Notes: generated from the letters alone by a model not told the origin. 64,000 nt of DNA from Prorocentrum cordatum (GCA_963575745.1 CAUYUJ010015305.1:1-64000), one strand, 5' to 3'; shown: positions 40,737-51,375, numbered from the stretch's first letter. A program made the numbers and translations.

Positions 40737-40856
40737 GCTCTCTCTCTCTCTCTCTCGCCCTCTCTCTTTCGTTCTCTCTCTCCCTCTCGCACTCTCTCTC
40801 TCTCTCTCTCGCTCTCTCGCCTCTCTCTCTCTCTCTCGCCTCTCTCTCTCTCATTC
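40737..40856. repeat. (TC)n microsatellite
   Basis: CTCTCT with GC interruptions. A 9-bp GCAGCAGCG-type repeat precedes it (40660-40700). Confidence 0.9.
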
Positions 40857-41030
40857 TTGGTGTATTATGGATTATTCATGTTTGTTCCTCTGTCTCTATA
40901 TATATATACCTCTCTTTCTTCATCTTTCTCCCTCGCTCCTCCCCGTTCGTCTCGCCTCTCTCTCTCTCTCGAACGCATTCCGGGGCCTTCTCGGGGGCTC
41001 CTCGGCGGCCTCTCGGGGCCTCGCAGGGCC

Positions 41031-41296
41031 GCGCGGAGACATGCGGGCGGCGGGAGGCCTGTAGGGCACCCCTCTGGGATCGGGAGTCTCCCCCACAAGT
41101 AGGAGGGGGAGGGGCTCCTCCTCTCATCCTCCTCCTCCTCTCCTCTCCCCTCCTCCTCCCCTCCTCCTCCTCCTCCGCCTCCTCCTCCTCCTCCCCCTCC
41201 TCCTCCTCCCCCTCCTCCTCCTCCCCCTCCTCCGCGCGGAGAAACGCGGGCGGTGGGAGGCCTGCAGGGCACCCCTCTGGAATCGGGAGTCTCCCC
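41031..41296. repeat. TCC microsatellite bracketed by 63-bp direct repeats
   Basis: 41031-41093 and 41234-41296 are about 92% identical, both containing GGGCACCCCTCTGG and ATCGGGAGTCTCCCC. A TCC tract (41115-41232) lies between them. Confidence 0.85.
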
Positions 41297-41379
41297 GGGA
41301 CCTCCCGGGGTCTCGCGGGGCCGCCTTGAAGCCGCTGGGGGCCTCTTGGCCGACTCGCGGACGCATCTTGGGAGCGCGC

Positions 41380-41600
41380 TGCACTCTTCTCTACTCTGCT
41401 GTACTCCACTCTGCGCGACTCTTCCCTTACCATCTACCCTGCTCTACTCTGCTCCACTCTACCCTACTCCTACTCTACCCTGCTCCTACTCTATCATACC
41501 CTACGCTGAACTATTCAATGCTACGGTTGTGTCATCTCCTTCACTCTGGTGTGTTCCCATTTGCTTTACTTCAAGCCTACTCCGACTCTACTCTGTTCTA
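41380..41600. repeat. Degenerate CTACTCTAC-type array
   Basis: Irregular CTACTC, CTGCTC and TACCCT phrases, pyrimidine-rich on the plus strand. Confidence 0.65.
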
Positions 41601-42430
41601 GTTTTCCGGTTACGCCCTGGAACATGATGGCTCGGACCTTGAGTTTGTCGGTTCTCCGCTGGTGATCGGGGCTCGCCCGCCGAGTTTGCGTGTGGGTGTG
41701 CCTTTCTCCCCCCTTGCACTCGCGCTGGCCTGCACCTTGTTCAGGAACGGCAATTGCTCCCGCTGCTTGGGCCTTTTGCTGCCCGAAGCGTTTGACGGAC
41801 TTCTGCGGGACGAATTAGAGCGCCAGAAATGATGGGACCCCCGCCAGCTGCATCAAGAACGCAGCCTCGGACGACAGCACGCACCCTGACCGCCCTGAGA
41901 GGGAGAGATTGCACAGGAAGCCGAAGATTGATGCCACCCGGCGCACGAAGTACTTTGCTCTGCGCTGCTCTGCGTCTATTCTGCAACATCGGACGTTGAA
42001 AAAACAGCGCAGCATTTTGGAGTCCCGAAACGGTGCGGTGACAGACCGTGCGGTGACCTCGAAATCCCCCGAGACCTCACCGCACGGCCCGTCAACGCAC
42101 GGTTTTGGGACCTCGGATGCCCCGGTCGCCCGAGACGTCCTCGGAGAACGACCCGAGTCCCAACACCGCGCGGTGACCCCGAATCCCCACGGACTCACCA
42201 CACGGTGTGGTCACCACCCCGTTTGGGGGCCCCCGAAGCATGCCAGCTGATGTTCACCCGCCTGCGCTCCGCGAGGGGGGAGGCACTACCCCACTGGCGG
42301 AGCGGAGCCCTCCCGCCGCTCCAGACAACCGCCGCCCGCGCGAAGCGCTTCGGGGCCGAGCACGGCGGCGCGGCGGACGGCCCTGATGTGATGAGCATGC
42401 TCATCTCCCGGCCGAGGAGACTTCGACACT
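41601..42430. other. No gene seen
   Basis: Low-copy sequence with several GCGGTGAC/GTCACCGC phrases in both orientations (42040-42220) that could fold. A 128-residue minus-strand frame (41815-42201) shows no recognisable domain. Confidence 0.4.
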
Positions 42431-43230
42431 GAGCCTGGCTTCCGAGGGCGTAGCCGACTCCTGCTCACCTCCAGGCCGATGAGACTTACAGTTGAGCCTG
42501 GCCTCCGAGGTAGCCACCGAGCCCTGCTCATTACTCCGAGTTCCCTCACAAACATGACCGAAACATTACTCCGAGATTCTTGATAAGCGTCGAGAGGGGG
42601 TCACCCCCGCCGACAGCCCCGCATCGATCCCCGTCGCGGGCAGCCACCGCGCGCCGAAGCCGCTCCGACCCCCGTCGCGGCGCGACGACGAGGCGAGGTT
42701 GACCCCCGTCGGGATTGTACCCCCCCACGCTTATTAAGAAACCCAGAGTAAGCCTGGCTTCCGAGGTAGCAACCGAGCCTTGCTCATCTCTAGGCCGATG
42801 AGACTTAAAGTTAAGACTGCCTTCCGAGTTTCTTAATAAGCGTCGGGGGGGCGTCACCCCCGCCGACAGCCCCGCATCGACCCCCGTCGCGGGCAGCCAC
42901 CGCGCGCCGAAGGCGCTCCGACCCCCGTCGCGGCGCGACGACGAGGCGAGGTTGACCCCCGTCGGTGTTGTACTCCCCACGCATAGTAAGAAACCCAGCG
43001 TAAGCCTGGCTTCCGAGGCAGCAACCGAGCCTTGCTCATCTCCAGGCCGATGAGACTCGAAATCAAGCCTGGCTTTCGAGGGCGTAAGGGGCTCTCCGGC
43101 GCTACTCCAGGGCGCTGCTCATCTCCAGGCCGATGAGACTTAAACATTAAGCCTGGCTTCCGAGGTAGCAGCCGAGCCTGGCTCATCTCCAGGCCGACGA
43201 GGCTTGAAATTGAGCCTGGCTTCCGAGAGG
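42430..43230. repeat. Satellite with ~65-bp monomer and 254-bp higher-order unit
   Basis: The monomer core is AGCCTGGCTTCCGAGGTAGC plus CTCATCTCCAGGCCGATGAG. A longer unit carrying GTCACCCCCGCCGACAGCCC and GGCGCGACGACGAGGCGAGG is present twice, starting near 42584 and 42838, so the array has a higher-order period of about 254 bp. Confidence 0.85.
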
Positions 43231-43459
43231 TGAACCAAAGTAGGATTGTAGCAAACGTGCAACTCCCCTCCAGATCGGGGAGAAAAAGGAACCCTGGCGC
43301 CAGAACTCACTTCCTTGGGCAAGCCATGCCCCAGGGAAGTGTCAGAAGGGCTTCCCGCCTCAAGCCCCTGAGGATGGATCCTGAGGGGGGCAGTCCTTCT
43401 TCTGATGCTCAAGCTGCTCGATCTGAGCGCGCACGCGAGATAACATGTCGCCCTGGGTG

Positions 43460-43795
43460 GGAGGGGGAGGGGGAGGAGGAGGAGGAGGAGGAGGAGGAGG
43501 AGGAGGAGGAGGAGGAGGAGGAGGAGGAGGAGGAGGGAGGAGTAGGAGGAGGAGGATGAGAGGAGGAGGAGGGGAGGAGGACGGAAGAGGAGGAAGGAGG
43601 AGAGGGGGAGGAGGAGGAGGACGAGAGAAGGCGGAGGAAGCAGGAGGAGGAGGAGGAGGAGGAGGAGGAGTGGTGGAGGAGGAGGAGAGGAGGAGGAGGA
43701 GGAGGAAGAGGTAGGAGGAGGGAGGGGAGAGGAGGAGGAAGAGGAGCAGGAGGAGGAGGAGGAGGAGGAGGAGGAGGAGGAGGAGGGGGGAGGCT
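43460..43795. repeat. GGA microsatellite
   Basis: A GGA tract with GGAAGAGG interruptions. Confidence 0.9.
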
Positions 43796-44039
43796 GAGAA
43801 TTTCGAGCCCGGCCTGGACGGCAACACGCGATGCCCTGCAAGCGGCCAGCGCGTCGCTCCGCTGCGCGGCGCGGGGCGGCCAAGAGCGGCTCGGGACGCG
43901 GACGCCGAGGCCAGGACGGCGGCTGGCGCGCCGCGCCCACGCGCGGCGGGCCAGAACCGACGGCGCGACCCCAGACGTGCTCGCGTCGTGAAACAAACAT
44001 CAGGACGGGCGGGTTCTCGCCAGGTTCGGCCCCAGGGTG

Positions 44040-44162
44040 CCCTCGCCAGGCCCCTGGACCGTCACACAGCGACTCGGGACGAAAAACCGGCCCCGGGGAA
44101 GGGGTCTGGACTTCCGTGGGACGCCGTGCTGAAAACATCAGGACGTCGCATGTCTGGGCACA
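44040..44162 (+). repeat. Dispersed repeat R2, further copy
   Basis: Carries CCCTGGACCGTCA, CGACTCGGGACGAAAAACCG and GACGTCGCATGTCTGGG in the order seen at 26695-26818. Confidence 0.7.
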
Positions 44163-44271
44163 CGATGAGCCAAAGTTCCTAACCGTCATGTTCTGGCAGG
44201 TTGGTCGGGTTGGTAGTTTTTTTTGCGGCGGGCATGGCCCAGCGTCTGAAGATCATGTACAAAGTCCGGCT

Positions 44272-44450
44272 TGAATAAAGAACGCTTACTTTTCAAAAGG
44301 GGCTCGGTCGTTCCTGTGGTTTGCATGCGTTCCGCTACCTTTTTGGCGGCGAGCCCCCCTGGTGTTCCTTCGAACTTCGTAGGCTTACTTGAACAACAAC
44401 TTCGTTCCATATTGATCGTTCCTTACGGCAGGCCGAGTACTGTAGACATC
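44272..44450 (+). repeat. Dispersed repeat R5, copy 2
   Basis: Matches 16509-16700 over about 180 bp, with an internal difference of about 30-40 bp. Confidence 0.6.
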
Positions 44451-44514
44451 GCTGGGAATTCGCCGGGGCTTTACGCTTCCGCGCTTCGCCGTCAGAGCAC
44501 ATCGGGTCTGTCTT

Positions 44515-44660
44515 CCACCACCACCACCACCACCACCACCATAAGTAGGAGGGGGAGGGGCTCCTCCTCCTCCTCCTCGTCCTCCTCCTCCTCGTCCTCC
44601 TCCTCCTCCTCCACATCCTTCGCCCCTCCAACTTATGGTGGTGGTGGTGGTGGTGGAGCA
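44515..44660. repeat. Inverted (CAC)n/(GGT)n pair around a TCC tract
   Basis: CCACCACCACCATAAGTAGG at 44530 is answered by AACTTATGGTGGTGGTGG at 44631, a hairpin with a TCC-rich loop. The phrase AAGTAGGAGGGGGAGGGGCT also occurs at 41096-41115. Confidence 0.75.
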
Positions 44661-44671
44661 CCTCAAACCAG

Positions 44672-45045
44672 GATGAGGAGGAGGAGGAGGAGGAGGAAAG
44701 AGGAAGGAGGGGAGGAGGAGGAAGAGGAGGCGGGGGAACGGAGGAGGAGGAGGAGGAGGAGGAGAGGAGGGGGAAGAGCAGGAGGAGGAGGAGGAGGAGG
44801 AGGAGGGAGGAGGAGGAGGGGAGGAGGAGGGGGAGGAGGAGGGGGAGGAGGAGGGGGGAGGAGGAGGAGGAGGAGGAGGAGGAGGAGGAGGAGGAGGAGG
44901 AGGAGTGGGAGGAGAAGGAGGAGGAGCAGGAGGAGGAGGAGGAGGAGGAGGAGGAGGAGGAGGAGGAGGGAGGAGGAGGGAGGAGCAGGAGGAGGAGGGA
45001 GGGCGGAGGGAGGAGGGAGGAGGGATGAGGAGGGAGGAGGGACTT
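44672..45045. repeat. GGA microsatellite
   Basis: A long GGA tract with G-rich and C-containing interruptions. Confidence 0.9.
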
Positions 45046-45104
45046 CCCCAGTGCCCAGCAATCCGCTGCCCCGCAGGAGGGCCATCCCACCCGCACGATT
45101 CCTT

Positions 45105-45285
45105 GAGATCCTGGCGATTCAATTTTTTCGAGCCGGGCGTTTTCGCCTGTTTTCGGGTCCTGGGACCCTCACAGTTCGATCCGGCTCGAAAGATGACGCA
45201 GAAAGATGGGGTCCGGGGCCTCAGGCGCGGATTTGCACGACGTTGCAATTGTTTCGCTACGTCGGATCTCAGGGTCAGGACCCAA
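45105..45285 (+). repeat. Dispersed repeat R9, copy 2
   Basis: Matches 17031-17185 and keeps the TTGTTTCGCTACGTCGGATC block exactly. Confidence 0.7.
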
Positions 45286-45635
45286 CCACACACCTTCACA
45301 GCAAGCCAGAGAACAATCAGTCCCAGTACGGTCGGCGACTTTGGGATAGCGTGTCGCCGCGGCGGCCCCGGCGACGCGCCATGCCCTGCGAGTGGACAGC
45401 ATGTCGCTACGCCCCGCGGGGCGGGAGGCTCGGGAAAGCTCGGAACGGGGACGCCCTGGACGGGCAAGTGGATAGCGTGTCGATCCAAAGCGCGGCGGGC
45501 CAGAACCAGCGGAGCGATACGTTCTCCCAACGTCCCCGACCGTACTCCACTCTTGGGTGCGTGCCTGAGGTGGGCTTCCGCGGTGCGGATTGCTGTTGCT
45601 TCTTATTGTTGCTGTCGTCATGCTCGCCCGCGACC

Positions 45636-45735
45636 CGCCCGCGACCCGCCCGCGAACCGCCCACGACCCGCCCGCGACCCGGGCGCGACCCGCGCGCGAC
45701 CCGCGCGCGACCCGCGCGCGACCCGCCCGCGGCCC
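45636..45735. repeat. CCCGCGACCCG decamer array
   Basis: About nine tandem copies of a 10-bp CGACCCGCCC/CGCGACCCGC unit. Confidence 0.85.
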
Positions 45736-46780
45736 GCCCGCACGACCTTGACGAGAAGGCGGCGCGTGCGGCGGGCTCGTGGCGCTGCCTGTCCAGGCAT
45801 CGGCAGCTGCGGCGGGCGTCATGGAAGTTGCCTTCGAACCTCGCAGACTGCCGACGACCCCACCCCGCCCCGCCCACTCATGTCCATCCATAACTGCCGG
45901 AGCGATGGCAGATCTCGATCCCACGCCGGGGCGGATGTCAGGAGATTGCGCTCCCAGCTACGAACTGGAGACTCTTCTGGATGGAGCGCACCATCAGGCC
46001 CCTCCTGAGATTCACTCCTACCTCCCCCCTTTTTCCCGTCGTGCTCCAGCCCGCTGCCTCGCCCCACTTCTCCCTCCCCTCGGCTCCTGGCGGCGCGGGC
46101 TCAACCTTGCCCTTCGGTGGGGAAGGTGCAACTGTAGTTTCCTGTGCCGTTCCGGGAGGTTATGGACAATAGATCAATGACTTGGGGCGCCGTGGACGCA
46201 GCGAGGCCCCCGGATCACGGTCATGATCCTTTATCTAAACTCGGCGCTTCCTCCTCCGCAAGTATCCCTCCTCTTCCTCCAGCTCCAGCTCCTGCTCGCG
46301 CCGTTACTCCCCCTCCCTCCCTCGCCTTTGCGCTGCATTTGCGGTCCCACTGGTCTCCAGGCCGGAGAGCTGGGGGAGGAGGCGAGCGAGCGAACGATAC
46401 CTGGGCAGCTGGAGCGACCACTGGGGAAATCAGCTAGACCTACTGAAAGGCTTCAGGTGCTGCTGGCGACTAAAAAGTGTGAGGAGCAAGCCTGGGGGAC
46501 CCATATGGCCCACTTAGACCTTCTGAGGTCCTCGCCGACTCGCGGGCGGGCCTGGTGTGGATTCTCGAGATTTGATGACCGTCTGGTCCATGGTACCTCC
46601 CCGAGGGAACTGACAACATCTGCTGGCGAAAGCTGGAGACACGAAGACGAACGGGACCAGGCGAGTCGGTGACGACGAGGACAGAGGAGAAGTCCGACAA
46701 TGCGTGGGCCTTCGATGCACGCTCCAATTTGGCAAGAGAGTTGCTCACCAACCACTGTGCTCTACAACCTTCATCCACTC
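45736..46780. other. No gene seen
   Basis: Low-copy sequence. The part nearest 46780 may continue the degenerate VCBS-like pseudogene, but no further repeat can be aligned. Confidence 0.4.
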
Positions 46781-46786
46781 GCCCGG

Positions 46787-47122
46787 GGTAGGGGGCTGAG
46801 GCAGGATCGTACACGTCGATATCGTGGAAGGGGCTCTCCTCCGCGAGGCGCTGGGCCAGGCGCCCCCTCGCCGGTAACTCGAACATCACCACCACCTCGC
46901 CGTCCCGCTGCCCACCACAAGGTTCAGGTCGCGGCCGTTGTCCTTGTCCACCGGCTGGGACTCAACATCATCAGAGTAATAGACCTCAGACGTCACGCTG
47001 ATGCCATAGCAGGGGCTCTCCATCCCGAGGCGCTGGGCCAGGCGCTCGCCCGCCAGCCGCTCGAAGTGCACCACCTCGCCGTCCCCGTTCCCCACGACGA
47101 GTTCTAGGTCACCGTCGTTGTC
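46787..47122 (-). pseudogene. Degenerate VCBS/FG-GAP-like repeat fragment
   Basis: The minus strand encodes two tandem units. The first has DNDGDLELVVGNGDGEVVHF then GERLAQRLGMESP. The second has DKDNGRDLNLVVGSG then, after a one-base frame change near 46903, DGEVVVMFELPARGRLAQR and EESPFHDI. D-x-DGD-x-L-x-VVGN-DG is the signature of VCBS/FG-GAP beta-propeller-type repeats, which are abundant in dinoflagellate predicted proteins. The frameshift, the changed aspartates in unit two and the lack of neighbouring units indicate a decayed fragment. Confidence 0.6.
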
Positions 47123-47164
47123 CCAGCCCCAATGATTCCGCACCAATGCAAAGACACTGGCACT

Positions 47165-48260
47165 AGAGCTCGCCCGATTAGTCCAGAGTGAGCAGCGTTG
47201 CGCGACAGATCGAAGACGTAAATAGTGTTCTGGCTCTGGTCCGCCTCGGCTTTCAGGCGATCGGCCTTGCTCCTGGCTTGCTTGCTGCAAGATTCTCTCC
47301 AGCGCCCTTTGTCCCGACAGTTCGAGCATCTCGATATCCTTCTGAAGTCACATCGTAGGAGACGGCGTGTCTTGTTGACCTGACCATTGCCGCCTGACTT
47401 GCCTTCTCGTCGTCGGTCGAAGAGGTCGCGATCTACCCTCGTGTGTTTTTTCCTGTGGCGGGGTTCCTGCTACGTCTTGCGTCTGCTGGACGTCGCAGCC
47501 CCCGCAAGAACATATACGATTTCGTCTTCCGCCATATGCTGATCGTCCAAAGACTCCAAGATGGCGTTCAGCTCGTCCTCGTCGTACTCGATCTCCTAGA
47601 TGCCATTGCACTGCACTTCGTCATCATTCTCGTCAGGCCCCTCCTAATCCCCAGGGTAGCCCACAAATGTCGGTATCGAGCTCGTCGCGGCCGACGTCTT
47701 CGGCAATAGCTTTTGGTCACACATATCGAGCTCCAGAATTGCGCTCCTGACTGAGGCGAAATCCTTCTTTCGATTCAGCATGTTTCTCATGTTGATGCGA
47801 GCCTGCACCGTCAAGCCACGTCCCTCCTCGTATTACCTCGCTTTCACCGAGTCGGGTAGCACGAGCCCGGCTATGCGCTCGGCCGTCACCAGCTGGCTGC
47901 CACGGCGAAATATGCAATCCGTCAGGTTTTCGCCCAGTCTGATGGCAAAGTAAAACATCGCTTTATTCTGGGCCTCTCTCTCTCTGTCTCCTGTGCGCTG
48001 CCCCTTGAGCAGCTCTAGGTGTCCAATCAGCTGGGAGAGGCCGTCAATCGAATCTAACGAACTCTTAATCGCCTGGAACTTTGACTGCAGCTCCACTGGA
48101 CAAGTCTCTAGAACGCGTCCTGCTTGCACTTCGGGTCGGAAGACCGCCCTCGACTTCCAGGGCCATTCCAGTCCAAGCCACGGTGGCGGAGCCGTGTAGT
48201 CCTTGTCCGGCGGAGGGTCACGTTCCTTCACCGACGGCCCCCACGTCTCGTTCCACGCTC
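47165..48260 (-). pseudogene. Decayed retroelement gag with four in-frame stops
   Basis: A single minus-strand frame runs about 1.05 kb without a frameshift but contains four stops: TAA after LPDSVKAR (47833-47835), TAG after FVGYPGD, TAG after CNGI and TAG after SSRRKT. Near its end is CSNCRDKGRWRESC, a CCHC-type zinc knuckle whose histidine is replaced by arginine. The helical NMRNMLNRKKDF and LELDMCDQKLLPKTS segments and the acidic stretch after them fit a retroelement Gag. It is not a copy of the Gag at 24.6-25.6 kb. No LTR was found. The frame stays open upstream to about 48258. Confidence 0.65.
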
Positions 48261-48760
48261 ACGTTCCCCAGCTCGGGCTGCCAACTCCAGCCTGACCCCC
48301 GCAAGTCCGAAGTCCCCTTGGAGCTCGCGCCGGCTGCGGCGTCGTCCTGGGGTCCGTCGGCGGCCGCCGCCGACGTCGTCCTCGGTGGAGTGGAAGGCTT
48401 GTCCACCGGGTCGGTGCCACCGAACTGGTCAGTGGCGGGGTCCCGGCGACACCCATGGGCTCTTGGCGGCCGAACGCACTGCGCGTCACCCGCGGCGTCC
48501 TGCGACCCGTGCCCGTTGACACCCTCCTGATCCCCTGCGGCCTCGCCCGCGCTCTGGCTACCACTGTCGGCTGGCATGGGAGTGTCAGAGATCACATCGA
48601 CAAGCGAAAGATATCTGTCAGCACGCTTGGGAACGCACGAGATCAACGCAGTCCTTGGGCACGCCAGTGCCCCGCAAGCCTAAATGGCTGTGGAGAGCAT
48701 GTATGTCACAAAGTGCACACAGAGGGGAGGGAAGGAGGGTTCACACAGAACAGGGTGGAG
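48261..48760. other. No certain gene; possible N-terminal part of the gag remnant
   Basis: A minus-strand frame (48218-48646) is rich in D, G, S, A and P and abuts the gag remnant in a different frame. It could be its N-terminal part after a frameshift. No motif supports or excludes this. Confidence 0.3.
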
Positions 48761-48954
48761 AAGAAGGAGAGGAGGAGGGGGAGGGAGAGGAGGAGGAAGA
48801 GAGCTGAGAAGGGAGGTCGACGCGTTGGGCGGCGGACCAGCGCACAAACGAGGTGGAAGGTCACGAACAGGCCGATGAGCAGGAACGCCGTTCCTGGCAA
48901 CCGCCCGGGCTGTGGCCAGGCCGACGGTCACCCAATGACGGTGACGACGACGAC

Positions 48955-49039
48955 GACGACGCCGGAGGAGGAGGAGGAGGAGGAGGAGGAGGAGGAGGAG
49001 AAGGAGGGGGAGGAGGAGGAGGAGGAGGAGGAGGAGGAG
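48955..49039. repeat. GGA microsatellite left of the gap
   Basis: A GGA tract running into the N block. Confidence 0.9.
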
Positions 49040-49139
49040 NNNNNNNNNNNNNNNNNNNNNNNNNNNNNNNNNNNNNNNNNNNNNNNNNNNNNNNNNNNNN
49101 NNNNNNNNNNNNNNNNNNNNNNNNNNNNNNNNNNNNNNN
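49040..49139. other. Assembly gap of 100 N
   Basis: Exactly 100 N, the conventional length for a gap of unknown size. The repeat motif differs on its two sides, so the missing sequence is not a simple continuation of one tract. Confidence 0.98.
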
Positions 49140-49153
49140 CTACTACTACTACG

Positions 49154-49184
<31 letters not shown>

Positions 49185-49186
49185 CG

Positions 49187-49218
<32 letters not shown>

Positions 49219-49237
49219 GACTACTACTACTACTACG

Positions 49238-49281
<44 letters not shown>

Positions 49282-49367
49282 GACTACGACTACGACTACT
49301 ACGACTACTACGACTACTACGACTACTACGACTACTACTACTGCTACTGCTACTACTACTGCTACTA

Positions 49368-49399
<32 letters not shown>

Positions 49400-49436
49400 A
49401 CGACTACTACTACTACTACTGCTACTACTACTACTA

Positions 49437-49468
<32 letters not shown>

Positions 49469-49499
49469 ACGACTACGACTACTACTACTACGACTACGC

Positions 49500-49539
<40 letters not shown>

Positions 49540-49540
49540 T
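49140..49540. repeat. (CTA)n/(CGA)n microsatellite right of the gap
   Basis: TAC triplets with interspersed GAC. Frames read poly-Y/D, poly-T and poly-L. Confidence 0.95.
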
Positions 49541-49794
49541 CGTCGTCCTTCCCATTTTCTCCTCGGTCTTCGCCTCCCCTCCCTAACAGCCTTCATGAGC
49601 GATGTCGCCCTCGCCCTGCCACGGCACGAGCTCGCGGCTGCCACCAATGCCGGCGGCGGCCGATATCTCGGTGTCCGTCTGGAAGCCCCCTCTCTTGAAG
49701 CGCGAAACCTGGCGGACCGCTCGCTGGGTGCTAAACGCCAAAGACAAGAGTCATGGAACAGACAGGAAGCCCAGATTGACCCATCCCCAGGCCG

Positions 49795-49882
49795 CAGGAG
49801 GAGGAGGAGGAGGAAGAGGAGGACGAGGAGAAGGAGGAGGAGGAGGAGGAGAAAAAGGAGGAGAGGGGGGGGAGGGGGGAGT
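49795..49882. repeat. GGA microsatellite
   Basis: A short GGA tract with AAGAGGA interruptions. Confidence 0.85.
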
Positions 49883-50019
49883 GCAAGCTTGGCGCGATCG
49901 CGCCATATCTGACGTCCTACCCGTCCCTCGCATCCCTTACCATGGCGTAGATGTCCTCTCTATTCGGACATTCGGATGTCGAGACGGGCACTGATCGCGA
50001 GAGGGTACGCGATGCATGG

Positions 50020-50180
50020 TACACCACGGCCTGGCATGGCGTAGAGGAGCACGGCAAAACGTAACATGCCATAGCATGGCGTGGCATTGCGCAGTGAAGC
50101 ATTGCATCTCAAAGCATTGCAACGCAAAGCATGGCATCGCACAGCGGCGCAGACAGCAGCGCCGCAAAACATGACATGGC
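50020..50180. repeat. GCATGGC/GCAAAGC decamer array
   Basis: Degenerate 10-bp units (AGCATTGCAA, AAGCATGGCA) related to the array at 6530-6820. Confidence 0.65.
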
Positions 50181-50696
50181 ATGGCGCCGGGCTCGTTGGA
50201 GTGTAAGTGGATCGTGGGTAGTTGGATCGTGTGAGAGGTCTGGGCCGGTGTGGAGTCGTTGCTCCATGTCTAGCTCCTTGGGCTCCCCGAGAAGCACCAC
50301 ACAAGGCGGAGTTGATAGAGAGCACCCGTTGGCTGTGCTTCCAACATCGCTTTCTCAACTCAGAAACGGGGTTCCCGTTTGATCTTTCCTGAAAACGACG
50401 ACGCCCCAAAGTGGGGGCCCCAAAAATCACCGAATCGACACCGAATGTGTAATCACTTCCGGTGATTTTATCGGGGGGGGACATGTTCTAGATTTTGGGG
50501 TCTATCTGGAAGCAGCGGGAACACGATTTCGAACAACCAGAGGCGCAGAAATGGGGCCAGCGCTTCGGCGGGAACAACATTTTGAACAGCAGAAGCACTA
50601 GCGAAAATCCATTGCCCAGAAGTCCTGCGTGTAAAAAAACCGTAACCGGAGGGGGTCGGATGTCTTCCGGACGTCATCAGGGGATGGAGGAGAGTA

Positions 50697-50864
50697 CACT
50701 CGACCACGATAGTAAGGATGCGCGGCAAGGATGCAAGGGCCTTGGAACGCCATGTTGACGTTTTCCGTGCCGCAGAATGCCGAAGGATGCCGAATACCAA
50801 AGGGGCAAGGATGCAAGGGTAGCCTTGGAACGTTGCCCCATCCTTACTATCATGGTTGACTGTG
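50697..50864. mobile_element. Small TIR element (MITE-like)
   Basis: The left arm CGACCACGATAGTAAGGATG and the right arm CATCCTTACTATCATGGTTG are inverted repeats with two to three mismatches and extend a few bases further outward. Inside, GGCAAGGATGCAAGGG followed by CCTTGGAACG is directly duplicated (50724-50751 and 50804-50833). No ORF or clear target-site duplication was found. Confidence 0.6.
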
Positions 50865-51205
50865 GCATTCATAATGTAATTGTGGAGTGGGAGGGGGAGG
50901 GAGAAGGGGGAGGCGGAGGATGGCGAGGGCCGAACGCTCGTGCCTCCTCTGAGAGTGACAGCCATTGGGGAGGGACTGGCTCATGGGGATGGTCGGGCCG
51001 GGCGAAAGGGGGGGATAGCAAAGGGGGGGGTTGAGAATCAGCTCACGTAGCTGATTTTCTCGGCGCCTCCCGGCGCCAGAGGCGGCCATGTATCGAGGAA
51101 TGGGCCCCTCGGTGGGGCTGAAACCAGCTGCACGCAGCAGATTTCGTAACCCCCCCTTTCCCTATCCCCCCCTTTCATTCGGCCCGAGATGAGACCTCGA
51201 CCTTG

Positions 51206-51375
51206 AATCGGCGATGCGTCGCCGCTGGATCGGCGATGGGCCGCGGTAGGGAAACCGCACGTTCCTGGGCGGGGTGGGGTATCGGGGTCCCATTGGCGAT
51301 TCATGGGCGATCGGCTGTCGATGCGCCCCCCCCTGAGCCTAGCCCCTCCCATCGTTGCCCCTGGCTCTGCCTGGT
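51206..51375 (+). repeat. Dispersed repeat R3, copy 1
   Basis: GAATCGGCGAT, GGATCGGCGATGG, AAACCGCACGTTCCTGG, GGGCGAT and TCGATGC in order. The repeated ATCGGCGAT makes it able to fold. Confidence 0.7.

Noticed and set aside
47165-48260. Reassigned TAA/TAG codons to explain the stops in the gag remnant and in pol
   Set aside because: The intact 1730-codon frame contains no internal TAA or TAG, and the third ORF ends in TAG. If these codons were sense, more would be expected in over 2200 codons.
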